64,000 nt of DNA, from positions 47,656 to 111,655 of the forward strand of contig JACKBR010000011.1 in NCBI GenBank assembly GCA_020634495.1. The letters are read 5' to 3'. The notes below the pieces were generated by a model. That model did no database searches, was not told the origin of the DNA, and saw nothing but the letters and a program-made list of their open reading frames with translations. This DNA comes from Ardenticatenaceae bacterium. Its GTDB lineage: Bacteria > Chloroflexota > Anaerolineae > Promineifilales > Promineifilaceae. Positions 20,401 through 29,676 of the stretch are shown in pieces (the first letter of the stretch is position 1; each line of letters opens with the position of its first letter). The position numbers and the translations under genes are program-made.

Positions 20401-21319
20401 TGGCCCGCAAAAAGCCAAAAATAATGAAGCCATTCATCTTACGTTTAGGCCCGCCCCAGACGCTCATAGTGATAGCGCCCAGCAAAGCGCCCACGCCAGA
20501 AACCGCAAAAACCCAGCCTAACGTTTGGGCATCGGCAAAGCTCAAAACGATGGGGGCAATGAGCACGACCACCATCCCTTGCGTTAAGTTAATGACAATA
20601 GAGAGCAGCAAGAGGTAGTAAAAGCCAATCCGCTCCCGAATGTATTGCCAGCCCAATTTTGCATCTTCAATGTATGAGCTTTTCTTTTGTTCTTTGGCCG
20701 CAGTTCTTTCTCTGGCCGGGTTCGGGATGCGAACGCCTAATAAAATGATGACGGCAAAAAGAAAGGTTGCCAGGTCAATTTGGGCAATGCCTTTTAAGCC
20801 AAGGGTAACCAGCAGCAAACCCGCCAGGAAAGGGGCCACAATGCGGCTGGCGGCGGGGCCGATCTGCATCATGCCGTTGGCCCGGCCCAGCTTTTCTTTA
20901 GGAACCAGCAGGGATACGGTGGCCTGGCTGGCTGGCTCCTGAATGGCTCCAAAAAGCGATATGATGGCCACTGCGATGTACACATGCCAGATTTGCAGCT
21001 GATCGGTCATGACCAGAAGCAGAATGCCCAGCGTACTCATGGCCGCCCCCATGTCGCTGAAAATCATGGTTTTGCGGCGGTCCCAGCGATCGACCCAAAC
21101 GCCAGCCAGCGGCGAGATGAGCACGCCGGGCAGGCCATAGAAGAAGGTAATGAGGGCAAATTGGGTGACCGAAGCGGTTTGCTCATAGGCCCAGACGCGC
21201 AGGGCAAAGCCCGTCAGCCCGGAGCCGATGATGGAGATCATTTCACCAAACCAGATCGCGTTGAAGACGTTCTGTTTGTAGCCTGGGGTAAAGGTTGTGG
21301 GCGCAGTTGTCTCGCTCAT
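17477..21319 (-). CDS. MFS exporter fused to penicillin-acylase-family Ntn hydrolase
   Basis: Single frame of 1,280 residues. Residues 1 to about 430 form an MFS permease of the EntS/MFS_3 type with about 12 membrane segments and the loop motif DRWDRRK. An acidic tail (LPDEEETDADDD) leads into residue 476, Met of MKTAKKWGLRIG, followed by a hydrophobic anchor and an Ntn hydrolase of about 780 residues. The putative autoprocessing site and nucleophile is Ser in GIGSNGWVV near residue 725, as expected for the penicillin acylase/PvdQ family; the spacer and alpha-chain order also fit (FAQGFATAQDRMFQME early in the alpha chain). The codons before Met476 contain GAGGAG 5 nt upstream (19900-19905), so the hydrolase may also be started independently at 19894. 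The ATG at 21319 lies 4 bp from the stop of the upstream PKS gene, which implies translational coupling. Inferred role: export of the lipopeptide and removal of its acyl group at the outer face of the membrane. Confidence 0.88.
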   Translation of the reverse strand: MSETTAPTTFTPGYKQNVFNAIWFGEMISIIGSGLTGFALRVWAYEQTASVTQFALITFFYGLPGVLISPLAGVWVDRWDRRKTMIFSDMGAAMSTLGILLLVMTDQLQIWHVYIAVAIISLFGAIQEPASQATVSLLVPKEKLGRANGMMQIGPAASRIVAPFLAGLLLVTLGLKGIAQIDLATFLFAVIILLGVRIPNPARERTAAKEQKKSSYIEDAKLGWQYIRERIGFYYLLLLSIVINLTQGMVVVLIAPIVLSFADAQTLGWVFAVSGVGALLGAITMSVWGGPKRKMNGFIIFGFLRAILLLLGGLQPNALLIALASAFYLFFSQIANASLITIWQKKVPTQIQGRVFATVRIAATLFFPLGQILAGPLSDYVFQPMLELDGILASTVGKIIGVGSGRGIGFLLIVTGLINLIIMFFVYAHPRIRLIEDEIPDALPDEEETDADDDGTAVSTTKNQNTTNLQSRGEDMKTAKKWGLRIGLGLIALVILLAGYIYISLRRALPQTDGTLALPGLNDEVRIERDEWGTVQIYAENEHDLFFAQGFATAQDRMFQMEVFRRSPSGRMSEIVGDQAVFIDTFNRNMLMRETAELIWEQMDPDSKEILQAYTDGINAYLEENKNALPIEYKILMFEPEPWSPVDSLVWGNAISLQLSSNRRLELIRMQVFAAVGQEGMEMLFPYTAPDSPITVPAETAEAFSGFDQVDLRPFMEADDIYGSPLSGIGSNGWVVDGSMTESGDPIIANDIHIGLTMPSIWHAVGLHGGRFDVVGFTLPGVPGIITGHNANIGWSITNFGSDAQDFYLERLDDTLKPTQYQYDGEWYDLEHIQQTIEVRGGDPVTVDFYVTPHGPIMNYVLENPSFGHPLALRWVQHEGSTLFTSILKLNMASNWDEFQEALEGWDTPGQNIFYADQEGNIGYQAVGKIPIRPNGNGRLPVPGWTSENEWQGYVPYDELPSSYNPEQGFLLSANHRVEPEGYPYYLSDGYTPGYRAQQIEDLLKEYAPLSVEDMDLIQEDTFSPQAVQVMPYLEVIQANSPLEEAALDALLNWNLHTDIEGVGTSVYEAWQQRFLANIITDELGDETAQLYISGHYVRHATQQMPMLIDMLAQPDHPWFDNKNTPEVETRDDIIQQSFEEGVAWLTRLQGDDIANWDWGRIHSVTFPHQPFNQVAVLKNIFNSETYPMRGGNFSIYTNSYDWANPFKVWIVSSARHITDLGDFSNSVMLGSTGQNMNLLSPHREDVVRLWQEGSPIPMSYTEAEVEAVHESTLILQPGN
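19900..19905 (-). promoter_or_regulatory. Internal Shine-Dalgarno before the acylase part
   Basis: On the minus strand GAGGAG is followed by AAGAT and the ATG at 19894-19892. This is a near-ideal ribosome binding site inside the fused MFS-acylase frame, placed exactly where a separate acylase gene with a signal-anchor sequence (MKTAKKWGLRIG) would begin. Confidence 0.7.
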
Positions 21320-21323
21320 GGCG

Positions 21324-24300
21324 TTATCCTTGCTCCTCTGCTTCTAAAAGTTGGCTCAGCATGGCGGCCACGTCGTCATCTGAGAGGTCATCGACGTTGA
21401 TGTCGGGGGTGGTTGTTTCTGGGGCTTCTGTGGCGAGGAACGGCCGTTCCCCATTCGGCGCTTCATAATTGTCCGGCAGCTCATAACCAAACTGTTCCGC
21501 CAGCTTTTTGGTGCTGGGGTCCAGGCGGCGCGGCAGGGTGATGCTGCGCCACGTTTCGGCTAGCGTGGGGTCAATGCCCGTGTGCGTCAGAATGTTCGGA
21601 TCGCCAATGCCGCCCATCATCCGCTCGCGACGGCCGTCGTACGGCGTAATCAGCGCCGGGTCGTAGGGCAGCGCCATCAATTCACACAAATCACGCATGA
21701 TTTTTTCTGGCTGCTGCACCAAATCTTCATAGCGCACCAGGCGCTGGCGAGCTGGATCCACATCCTTCAAGAAGGTGGTGAGGTTGCGGTTGGCCGTGGC
21801 CCAGATCGTCTCGGCCACGATGTACGGGTCGGGGTTTGGCTCATCGAACAGGCTGGAGCTGAACTGCTGGTCCAGCCGCACGCGCAAGAACGAATCCATC
21901 ATGGCGTAGGGATGGCGCACCAGATGCACGTAGATGGCATCCTCAAAAATTTGCTCGGCGCGGCGCAAGGTTTCCATGTCCATGGCGTAAGGCGGCGTTT
22001 TGTCAACGAGGAGACGGCCGTCTGCCAACGTTTGGATGCGGTTGTACACATCGGGCACCGTGTGGTTTTCGGTCACCATTCGCTCGATTTCGGCCCAGCC
22101 TTCTTCTGGTTCCAGCTTGAGCAGCTCCACCAGCGCCCAGTGCAGCCCCTCGGCGGGCCAGGTGAAGTCCTGACCAAAGCTCACGTTTTGCTGCCATTCC
22201 TGCATATCCTTGAAGAAGAGCAGCGAAATTTCCGGCGGGCAGAAGATTTGGCTGTGCCCGGCCAGCATTACCCGGAACAAAGTCGAGCCAGCACGGGGGC
22301 TGGAAAGGACAAACAGCATCCGCTTATTTTTCTTCGCGGGCGGGGTAAACGGAGCGCGGTTGTAGGTGTCGGCCCGATGTTCTTTGATGCTGTAGGCGGC
22401 AAGCGGCTTTTGCGTGGCGTAGGCGGGCAGGTTGGCCATGCGCTCTTGCTGCTGCCAGACAAATTGGGCCAGCTCCGGTAGTTTTGGATTGCCCAAAATC
22501 TCGTGCGGATAGAACTGCACTTTCATGTCGCGCTTCAGGTTCCACATTAAATCGACGGCCGCTAACTGCAAATCAAAGCCGGACAAATCGCCGTCGCCAG
22601 GAATTTCGTCGGGCGCAATGTTTAGCCCGTTGGCAATTTTCTGGCGCAGATAGTTTTCGACGAGAGACGGCCGTTCCACTGGGAACGCCTCTTTCAGCTG
22701 GTCCAAAATTGGTTTGTCAGAGCCCGCGCCGCTGGCCAATCCATCGGCAATGCCCTGGGCTACCCCCGCGGCGGTGGCATCGGCAAAAAGCTGCTGCAAA
22801 GCCAGTTCCACGCCAAATTCGTTGTGCAGCTGGTTGCGCAGCTGGGTGGCCAGCAGTGAGTGTCCGCCCAGGTCAAAGAAGTTGTCGTTGACGCCAATTT
22901 TTTCAATCCCCAGCACCTGCTGCCAGATGAGAACCACGCGCTCTTCGATTTCGTTGCGCGGAGCCACGTACTCTGTCCACAGGTTGGGGCGATCGTATAG
23001 ATTTTTGTCGGGGGCAGCGGCCTTTTTCTGGCGTTCGGCGATGCGCCGGGGCAGGTTGGCGGTGGAGATGAGCAGGATTTCGTGAACGGCCGTTTCCACC
23101 GCCCGTTCCAAAACAGTAAATCCCTCATGACGATCCATTGCCAGCTGGTTCAAGTCGCCCAACACCGCCATCCCCTCGGTTTGGTCAAAGGCCCACACGT
23201 CCCAATTGAGCGCCAACCAGGGGAAGCGGCTCTCCCGATTGAGGCGGCGCACCAAAGCGTTGGCGCTGTGAGCCGCCGCAGTAAAGGCGGCAAAGCCCAC
23301 CCCGCCAAGCGCTGTGGACAGTGCAGAGCTGACGACGCAAAATTCCAAAGGCATGTCGGCAATGATGTCGGCCAACACTTCCAGGCTGGTCTGCTTGGTG
23401 CGGAAGAAGATGTCGCTTTTGGCGGGCTTAATTTCGGCGATGGCCTGGAACGCTTGCTGTCCAGCCACGGTGGGGGAATGAATCGCCCCGGTAAGCGGCC
23501 CCAGCGTTTCGATTCCCTGGGCAATCGCCTTTTCCAAGGCAGCTTTGTTGGTTAAATCGGCTTGCAAGGCGACAACCTGGCTGCCTGCTGCTTCTAGTTC
23601 GGCAAGCTGGGCTTCGCTGGCGGGATGCTCATCAATCAACAGCAGGTTGACGGCCGTTTTCTCTGCCAGCGTGCGGGCAATGTCGTAGCCGATGTCGGCC
23701 AGGCCGCCGGTGATGAGGATTGTGCTGTTGGCTTGGAAAACGGCCGTTCCCCCATCCGGCAGCGGTGCAGGCAAAACCGTCTGCACCCACCGCTTGCGCC
23801 CACGGAAAGCTACCTGTGGGGTCAGGTTTTCAGCCCCGCATTCGGCCAGGATTTGTTTGGAATAATCCGCGGATTTCGCAGATTTACGCAGATTATTAGT
23901 TGTTTCTTTTAGCGTCTCTGCGCCTCCGCGTGAGCTATTCTGTGTAGTCACATCAATTATCTGGGTGGTGACGTGGCCGTATTCCTGGGGAATGGTTTGG
24001 CTCAGGCCAAAGAGTGCTGCCTGTGCTGGCGGCAATGCTTCCAGGTCTGTCACGGCGCACGCTTCCTGCGTGACGATGTGTAATCGCACGGGTTCTGAGC
24101 CAGCGCCCAACGCTTTGGCCAGATTTGCCAGGGCATAAAACGGCCGTTCCAGCACCAGCCCCCACAAAAAGAGAATATGCTGCGGCTGTGTTGGGAGGGC
24201 AGCCAAAAGCTGGCTGTAGTGCGCTTCGTTGGCCGGGTCCAGAGTGAAATTGATGGCATCATTGTGCTGCCACGTTTCGCCTGGAAGCACCAGCGTCACC

Positions 24301-26897
24301 GGCTGCCCGGCGGCTTCCAGTTGGGCAGCTAACAGCGTGCCCAGCTCGCCATCGTTGAAGATGAGCCAGGAAACGGCCGTTTCTGGCGCGGAATAAGTGG
24401 GCAAATTCGCCGTGCTTTGCCAGCTTTGTACATAGCCCCATTGGCCAATGTCACTATTTTTATGCAGCGGTGCATCCTCTTGCACGTCGGCCAGGCTTTT
24501 GGCTTCAATCCAGTACCGCTTGCGTTCAAACGGGTAGGTGGGCAGGATAACGCGGTGACGGTTTTCATCGTGGTGGAGGGTTTGCCAGGAAACGGCCGTT
24601 CCCAACAGCCACAATTCGCCCACATTTTGCTGCAAGCCAGAGGCGGTTAAAGATTCATCAGGCGTCATTGTGGCAATGTGCGGAACATGAACGACATCTC
24701 TCGGCAGCTCAACGGGCCATTCCCCCAGCGTTAGCAGTTGGCGTCCTGGCTGCTGCTGAATGCGCGTCAGCGCCGTGCTGATTTGTTCCGCCGCCTTTTT
24801 GTGACCTACGTCCAGCAAATGGTTCCAGTAATGCAGGGTGTAATCTTGCGCCCCCATCCAGTTGCCCAGATGTGTGGAGAAAATAGGCAACTCGCCGGTT
24901 TGGGCATGGACGTGATCGGCCTGCAAAGCAAGCATTTCACCCGCCGCCGCCAATCGTGCTCCGTCGACCAGCGAAATGACGCCCGCCAGAACAGCGGCCG
25001 AAATTTCGCCGCTGCCCATGCCTAGCACCGATTCGGGCAGAATGCCCCATTCTTCGTATGTTTTGGCCAGGGCCACTTCCACGGCAAAGGTGGCGGCTAT
25101 GGCTACCGGGCGCGGCGTGAGCGGTCCGCTGGCCTGGATGTCGTCTGGGTAGAGCAGGGTGCGCAGGTCTTGGCCGAGATACGGCCGTAACAACACCGCG
25201 CAAGCCTCCAGATGCTGCCGGAAAATGGGGCTTTCATCGTGAAGCTGGCGAGCCGTGTTGGTGCCCACGCCCGCGCCGGTGCAAACAAACGTCAGGGCAG
25301 GCGGCAGTTGCAGATTGACCGTGCTGCTGGCAAATGCTTTTTGGCTGAGCGCCGCTACCGCTTCTGCCACGCTGCTGGCAGACAGCAGGCGACGATGGGC
25401 CATCGGCTGCCGCCCGACCTGCAAGGTGTAGGCCACATCGGCAATGTTCAACGCTGGCTGCTGCTGCAAATGGGTCGCAAGCTGTTCCGTGGCGGCTTCC
25501 AGCGCGCTGGCCGTTTTGGCCGACAGCACGATGAGCTGCGGCGCGTCGCATTCATCTGATGGCGAGATTCTCGGCGCTTCTTGCAAGATGGCATGGGCGT
25601 TGGTGCCGCCCAGACCAAAGGAGCTGACACCTGCCAAACGTGGTGCATCCTCCGGGGTTTCCCAGGGGGCCAGCGTAGGATTTGGGTAAACGGGTGCATT
25701 GGCAAAGTCGATTTCAGGATTGGGCGTCGCGAAATTGAGCGAAGGGGGAATTTCCTGATTTTCCAACGCCATCACGGTTTTGATCAGCCCGGCAATGCCC
25801 GCTGCGCCGGTGAGGTGACCGACGTTGGTTTTGACGGAGCCAATCGGACAATAGCCGACGGCGTCGGTGTAGGTGCGGTACGCCTTGGTGATGGCCCGAA
25901 TTTCGATGGGGTCGCCCAGGCGCGTGCCGCTGCCATGCCCTTCGACGTACTGAATCTCTTCGGGATCAACCCCGGCCACAGACAGGGCCTCGGTGATGAC
26001 CGCTGCCTGGCCATCGACGCCGGGTGCGGGAAAACCTACTTTATCGGAGCCGTCGTTGCTAACGGCCGTTCCCCGTACAATCGCGTGAATATGATCGCCA
26101 TCTGCCAGAGCATCTTCCAGCCGTTTTAGCACCACCACGCCCACGCCGCTGCTGAAGACGGTGCCAATCGCTTCGCTGTCGTAGGTGCGGGTACGGCCGT
26201 CTGGCGACAAAATCGAACCATCAACAAACTGGTACCCTTTGGGATGGTCCACATGGACACACACGCCGCCCGCCAGGGCCATGTCGCACTCGTCGCCCAG
26301 CAGCGCCTGGCAGGCCAGGTGCACCGCCACCAACGAGGTGGAGCAGGCAGTTTGCACGGTGAAGCTGGGGCCACGCAAATTAAATTTGTAAGAAACGCGC
26401 GTGGTCAGGAAATCAGCCCCGTTGCCGATGTCAATCTGGCCCTGATCGGTGTGCTTGAGCAGCTGGGGATTGGTGGCCAGGTTGTACACCAGGTAAGAAC
26501 TGGTGGTGCTGCCGCCAAAAACGCCAACCAGCCCGTTGTACTGGGCCGGATCGTAGCCTGCGTGTTCCAGGGCGGTCCAGGCGCTTTCCAAAAAGATGCG
26601 CTGCTGGGGGTCCATAATCTCGGCGTCGCGCGGGTTGTAGCCGAAGAAATCGGCATCAAAGCCGTCCAGCTCATCCAGGGCGGAGTTGACCTTGATGAAG
26701 TTGGGGTCTTGCAATTGCTGGTCGGTGGTACCGGCGGCGCGGGCTTCTTCGTCGCTTAACTGCCGTATCGAATCCACCCCGTTGCGGATGTTTTGCCAGA
26801 ATTCGTCTACGTTGGCCGCGCCGGGGAAGCGTCCTGCCATGCCCACAATCGCGATTTCGGTGCCATCAAATTGTTCTTCAAAATTTTCTTCACTCAT
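21324..26897 (-). CDS. PKS module with degenerate AT/KR and C-terminal sulfotransferase
   Basis: Protein of 1,857 residues. KS at about 10-440 with TACSTSL (Cys near 183), [12 protein letters not shown] and [10 protein letters not shown], so the catalytic triad is present. A shortened AT-like region at about 545-830 has GMGSGE where GHSxGE is expected, so the serine nucleophile position is glycine, and the small subdomain with the HAFH motif is missing. A KR-like region at about 1060-1290 has GGLADIG, but the catalytic Tyr of YxxxN is Phe ([14 protein letters not shown]). A normal carrier follows ([10 protein letters not shown] near 1350), then an ACP-like segment at about 1412-1486 in which the usual DSL is DLQ. 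A sulfotransferase domain at about 1530-1800 has the PAPS loop [11 protein letters not shown] and [14 protein letters not shown]. The tail [20 protein letters not shown] looks like an acidic docking helix. The protein probably extends the ketide by one unit using an acyltransferase in trans and may sulfate the chain. An ATG with moderate upstream A/T-rich spacing defines the start. Confidence 0.9.
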   Translation of the reverse strand: MSEENFEEQFDGTEIAIVGMAGRFPGAANVDEFWQNIRNGVDSIRQLSDEEARAAGTTDQQLQDPNFIKVNSALDELDGFDADFFGYNPRDAEIMDPQQRIFLESAWTALEHAGYDPAQYNGLVGVFGGSTTSSYLVYNLATNPQLLKHTDQGQIDIGNGADFLTTRVSYKFNLRGPSFTVQTACSTSLVAVHLACQALLGDECDMALAGGVCVHVDHPKGYQFVDGSILSPDGRTRTYDSEAIGTVFSSGVGVVVLKRLEDALADGDHIHAIVRGTAVSNDGSDKVGFPAPGVDGQAAVITEALSVAGVDPEEIQYVEGHGSGTRLGDPIEIRAITKAYRTYTDAVGYCPIGSVKTNVGHLTGAAGIAGLIKTVMALENQEIPPSLNFATPNPEIDFANAPVYPNPTLAPWETPEDAPRLAGVSSFGLGGTNAHAILQEAPRISPSDECDAPQLIVLSAKTASALEAATEQLATHLQQQPALNIADVAYTLQVGRQPMAHRRLLSASSVAEAVAALSQKAFASSTVNLQLPPALTFVCTGAGVGTNTARQLHDESPIFRQHLEACAVLLRPYLGQDLRTLLYPDDIQASGPLTPRPVAIAATFAVEVALAKTYEEWGILPESVLGMGSGEISAAVLAGVISLVDGARLAAAGEMLALQADHVHAQTGELPIFSTHLGNWMGAQDYTLHYWNHLLDVGHKKAAEQISTALTRIQQQPGRQLLTLGEWPVELPRDVVHVPHIATMTPDESLTASGLQQNVGELWLLGTAVSWQTLHHDENRHRVILPTYPFERKRYWIEAKSLADVQEDAPLHKNSDIGQWGYVQSWQSTANLPTYSAPETAVSWLIFNDGELGTLLAAQLEAAGQPVTLVLPGETWQHNDAINFTLDPANEAHYSQLLAALPTQPQHILFLWGLVLERPFYALANLAKALGAGSEPVRLHIVTQEACAVTDLEALPPAQAALFGLSQTIPQEYGHVTTQIIDVTTQNSSRGGAETLKETTNNLRKSAKSADYSKQILAECGAENLTPQVAFRGRKRWVQTVLPAPLPDGGTAVFQANSTILITGGLADIGYDIARTLAEKTAVNLLLIDEHPASEAQLAELEAAGSQVVALQADLTNKAALEKAIAQGIETLGPLTGAIHSPTVAGQQAFQAIAEIKPAKSDIFFRTKQTSLEVLADIIADMPLEFCVVSSALSTALGGVGFAAFTAAAHSANALVRRLNRESRFPWLALNWDVWAFDQTEGMAVLGDLNQLAMDRHEGFTVLERAVETAVHEILLISTANLPRRIAERQKKAAAPDKNLYDRPNLWTEYVAPRNEIEERVVLIWQQVLGIEKIGVNDNFFDLGGHSLLATQLRNQLHNEFGVELALQQLFADATAAGVAQGIADGLASGAGSDKPILDQLKEAFPVERPSLVENYLRQKIANGLNIAPDEIPGDGDLSGFDLQLAAVDLMWNLKRDMKVQFYPHEILGNPKLPELAQFVWQQQERMANLPAYATQKPLAAYSIKEHRADTYNRAPFTPPAKKNKRMLFVLSSPRAGSTLFRVMLAGHSQIFCPPEISLLFFKDMQEWQQNVSFGQDFTWPAEGLHWALVELLKLEPEEGWAEIERMVTENHTVPDVYNRIQTLADGRLLVDKTPPYAMDMETLRRAEQIFEDAIYVHLVRHPYAMMDSFLRVRLDQQFSSSLFDEPNPDPYIVAETIWATANRNLTTFLKDVDPARQRLVRYEDLVQQPEKIMRDLCELMALPYDPALITPYDGRRERMMGGIGDPNILTHTGIDPTLAETWRSITLPRRLDPSTKKLAEQFGYELPDNYEAPNGERPFLATEAPETTTPDINVDDLSDDDVAAMLSQLLEAEEQG
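23855..23955. repeat. TCTGCG-type dispersed repeat inside PKS frame
   Basis: A stretch containing AATCCGCGGATTTCGCAGAT, TTACGCAGATTATT and CTCTGCGCCTCCGCG is translated in frame as a low-complexity linker ([19 protein letters not shown]). The same kind of sequence occurs between genes, for example CTCTGCGTCCTCGGCGG at about 54,689 upstream of hisS. Confidence 0.6.
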
Positions 26898-26919
26898 AAC
26901 TTTTCACTTTATTGGGCGA

Positions 26920-26981
26920 GGGCGAGGCAGGTGGAGAATTGCCTGCTTGTTTGGCGGGGGTTTCACCCACCTGCCTCGCCC
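26920..26981. repeat. Intergenic 15-bp inverted repeat between PKS genes
   Basis: The arms GGGCGAGGCAGGTGG (26920-26934) and CCACCTGCCTCGCCC (26967-26981) are perfect complements around a 32-nt loop, filling most of the 91-bp gap between the two PKS genes. There is no U-run directly after the stem on the minus strand, so a simple terminator is doubtful; a dispersed intergenic repeat is likelier. Confidence 0.75.
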
Positions 26982-26988
26982 CTACGGT

Positions 26989-29676
26989 TTATTTGCGTCG
27001 GGCGGTGGAACGCTGCTTGCGACGGCGGTCGCGGCGGCGTTGGCCACGATCCACCTGCTCGGTGTAGGTGTCGTCTTCCACCTCGCCTTCGTCCGACTGC
27101 AATTGGGTGATGAACTCCGTTAATTTGCTGACGGTGGGCTGCTCGTACAGGCTCACGGCCGAAATATGGACCTGGAACGCTTCGTTCAGGCGGTTGATGA
27201 GCTTGATGCCCACTAGCGAGTTACCCCCCAGCTCAAAGAAGTTGTCGTAGACGCCTACCTGCTCAATGTCCAGCGTCTCTTGCCAGATGGCCACAATTTG
27301 CTGCTCAACTTTGTTGCGCGGGGCAACGTAGTCCCAATCTTGATCCCGGCTGGCGGCTGGTTTTTCGGCCTGGGCCAGATTGTTGAGCACGTAGGCCAGG
27401 GTGAACTTGTCACCATCGGCAATGACGGCGGGCAGGTAGCGGGGCGAGACCAGAATTTGCTGGGGCAGATGGTGCAAAATGTATTGCAGCGCTTCTTGTC
27501 CTTCGTGGGGCAAGATGGCCTGACTGCTTTGCTGCCGCCGCCACTGCTGAATGATGCCTGGCACTTCTGTTTCAGCTGCCATGCCGATGTCGGCCCAATC
27601 GCCCCAATTCACGCTGATGACGGGATACGGCCGTTCCCCTTCAGCTTCATGGGCAAAGGCATCCAAAAAGGCGTTGGCCGCACAGTAATCGATCTGGCCA
27701 ATGCCGCCGGAAACGGCCGTGAGCGAGGAAAACAGCAGCATGAAATCCAGACGCTTCTGAGCAAAAACGGCCGCCAGATTGCGCGTGCCCTGCACTTTGG
27801 GCTGTAAAATGGCCTCGGCGGCTTCGCGGGTTTTAAGCTGAACCAGGCCACCGCCAGCCACGCCCGCCGTGTGGAAGACGGCATTGATGTGGCCAAATTT
27901 GCGTTCTGACTGGGAAACGGCCGTTGCCAAACTCTCTTGATCCGTCACGTCAGCCTGGAGCAGCAGAAACTCTGCGCCTTCAGCTTCCAGCGCCAGCAGC
28001 TTGTGAATGCGCTGGCTGGTGCGGTCTTTCGTGCCTTTGGCCACTAGCCATTCCTCCCACTCAGCGCGGGCTGGGAACGGCGAGCGGTGCAGCAGGATCA
28101 ATCGCGCCCGTGCCTGTTTGGTGAGTAATTCGGCCGTAGCCAGGGCCAGGCCACCCAGACCGCCTGTGATGAGCACCACCGCTCGTGGACGCAAACGGGG
28201 AACAGCGGCCGTTTTCCGATTGAGCGGCGTGGGCGCATATTCCAGCTCCCAGCGCCCGCGCCCGCGATAAGCAATGGTTTGAGCCGTCGAATCCACCTGG
28301 TTGACGCCAAATTCGGCCAGCAGCAATTGAACCGTCTCGCCCCACAGCCAGGAGTGAGCCAGTGGCAACTGCACGTCGATCACCTGCGTGCTGAGCCATT
28401 CAAATTCCTGCGGCAGCACCTTGGCCGGGCCGCACAGCAGCCGTTTTTCGGCGGCAATTGGCTCGGCGTCGGTGATGGCGTACAGGTGGTTGGCGACCAG
28501 ATGCAGCTGAGTTGTTTCCTCGGTGCGCACCTTGTCCAGCGCCTGCGCCAGATAAAGCAGGCTGTAAAAAGCGTTTTCAGTTTGCGTTGTCTGATCGTTT
28601 GGTGTGGTGGAGACATTCCACAAATGCACAATATGCTCCGGCCATTTGTCCTCATCATGCAGCTTGCGGCAGAGGGTGTTGTAGTCGGCTGCGTCTGCCG
28701 GATTGATGGTGAAAACGGTTTCGTCTAGCTGGCTGAACTGCTCCCCGGCCATCACGACGGTGACCTGCTGCTCGCTGGTGCGCAAAAAGCCATCGAGACG
28801 GTCGCCCAAACCGGCCTCATCGACAAAGAGCAGCCAGCTGGCTTTTTTGTCCAGCAAATATTGCTGGGTCATGGTGGGCGGCAGGGTGTGCTGCCAGGTG
28901 GGCAGATAGAACCAGTCAGGCAGTGGCGCTTTTTTGCGGGCGGACAGATGGCGCGGCTGATTTTCGGTGGGCGGGTCCAGCCAGTAGCGCTGTCGCTCGA
29001 AGGGATAGCCGGGCAGGGGCAGGCGGTGGCGGTTTTGGTGCTGGTAAAGCTGTTCCCACTGCACGGGCAGGCCTGCCAGCCACAGTTGGCCAATGGTGGT
29101 TAACGGCCGTATCCGGTCATCTTCTTCCTGGCGGGGATGGCGCAGCGTGGCGTAGGTGAGCTGCGGTGCGTTTTTCTCTAGCTGCTGCTTCACCACGGTG
29201 GCCAGCGCATTGCCCGGCCCCACTTCCAAAAGATGGCGTCGCCCAAAGAGCAGCGTTTGCACGCCAGCGGCAAAATGAACCGTGTGGCGCAGATGCCGTG
29301 CCCAATAATGGGGATCGGTGGCCTGTTCGGCCGTCATCCAGTCGCCGGTTTCGTTGGAGATGAGCGGCGCGGTGGGTGGGTTGAGCGTCACATTTTGCAG
29401 ATGGGCGACGAAAGGCTCCAGAGCGGCGTCCATCATGGGCGAGTGGAAGGCGTGGGAAGTGTGCAGGCGGCGGCACTGGATGTCTTGCGCCTCAAGCTGC
29501 GTGGCCAGCGTTTCGATGGCTTCGTCTGGCCCGGAGACCACGCAGCTGTCGGGGCTGTTGATGACGGCCACGGTGAGCGTTTCCGGCAGCAGATTTTCTA
29601 CTTCGGCAGCGGGGCGCGAAACGGCCAACATGCTGCCGGGAGCCATTGCCTGCATTAGTTCGCCGCGCTTTGCCAC
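26989..29676 (-). CDS. PKS piece: AT C-terminus, KR, ACP (3' part of composite gene)
   Basis: Open frame of 895 residues. It begins inside an acyltransferase (GSMLAVSRPAAE, then SHAFHSPMM, the motif of malonyl-specific AT domains, and VGPGNAL). It continues through the post-AT linker into a ketoreductase with TGGLGGLALATAE for NADPH and the catalytic SS...Y...N set (FSSLTAVSGGIG, DYCAANAFLDAF), and ends in a carrier domain (FFELGGNSLVGIK) and an arginine-rich tail (RRRDRRRKQRS). The Met at 29676 is not a natural start: AT sequence continues upstream in other frames. The KR would reduce the beta-ketone formed from the serine-derived starter, giving a beta-hydroxy-gamma-amino acyl unit. Confidence 0.85.
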   Translation of the reverse strand: MAKRGELMQAMAPGSMLAVSRPAAEVENLLPETLTVAVINSPDSCVVSGPDEAIETLATQLEAQDIQCRRLHTSHAFHSPMMDAALEPFVAHLQNVTLNPPTAPLISNETGDWMTAEQATDPHYWARHLRHTVHFAAGVQTLLFGRRHLLEVGPGNALATVVKQQLEKNAPQLTYATLRHPRQEEDDRIRPLTTIGQLWLAGLPVQWEQLYQHQNRHRLPLPGYPFERQRYWLDPPTENQPRHLSARKKAPLPDWFYLPTWQHTLPPTMTQQYLLDKKASWLLFVDEAGLGDRLDGFLRTSEQQVTVVMAGEQFSQLDETVFTINPADAADYNTLCRKLHDEDKWPEHIVHLWNVSTTPNDQTTQTENAFYSLLYLAQALDKVRTEETTQLHLVANHLYAITDAEPIAAEKRLLCGPAKVLPQEFEWLSTQVIDVQLPLAHSWLWGETVQLLLAEFGVNQVDSTAQTIAYRGRGRWELEYAPTPLNRKTAAVPRLRPRAVVLITGGLGGLALATAELLTKQARARLILLHRSPFPARAEWEEWLVAKGTKDRTSQRIHKLLALEAEGAEFLLLQADVTDQESLATAVSQSERKFGHINAVFHTAGVAGGGLVQLKTREAAEAILQPKVQGTRNLAAVFAQKRLDFMLLFSSLTAVSGGIGQIDYCAANAFLDAFAHEAEGERPYPVISVNWGDWADIGMAAETEVPGIIQQWRRQQSSQAILPHEGQEALQYILHHLPQQILVSPRYLPAVIADGDKFTLAYVLNNLAQAEKPAASRDQDWDYVAPRNKVEQQIVAIWQETLDIEQVGVYDNFFELGGNSLVGIKLINRLNEAFQVHISAVSLYEQPTVSKLTEFITQLQSDEGEVEDDTYTEQVDRGQRRRDRRRKQRSTARRK

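Noticed and set aside
21582..22481. Long plus-strand frame opposite the PKS (299 codons)
   Set aside because: It is antisense to strongly conserved sulfotransferase and carrier sequence, and its translation resembles no protein family; G+C-rich coding DNA produces such frames by chance.
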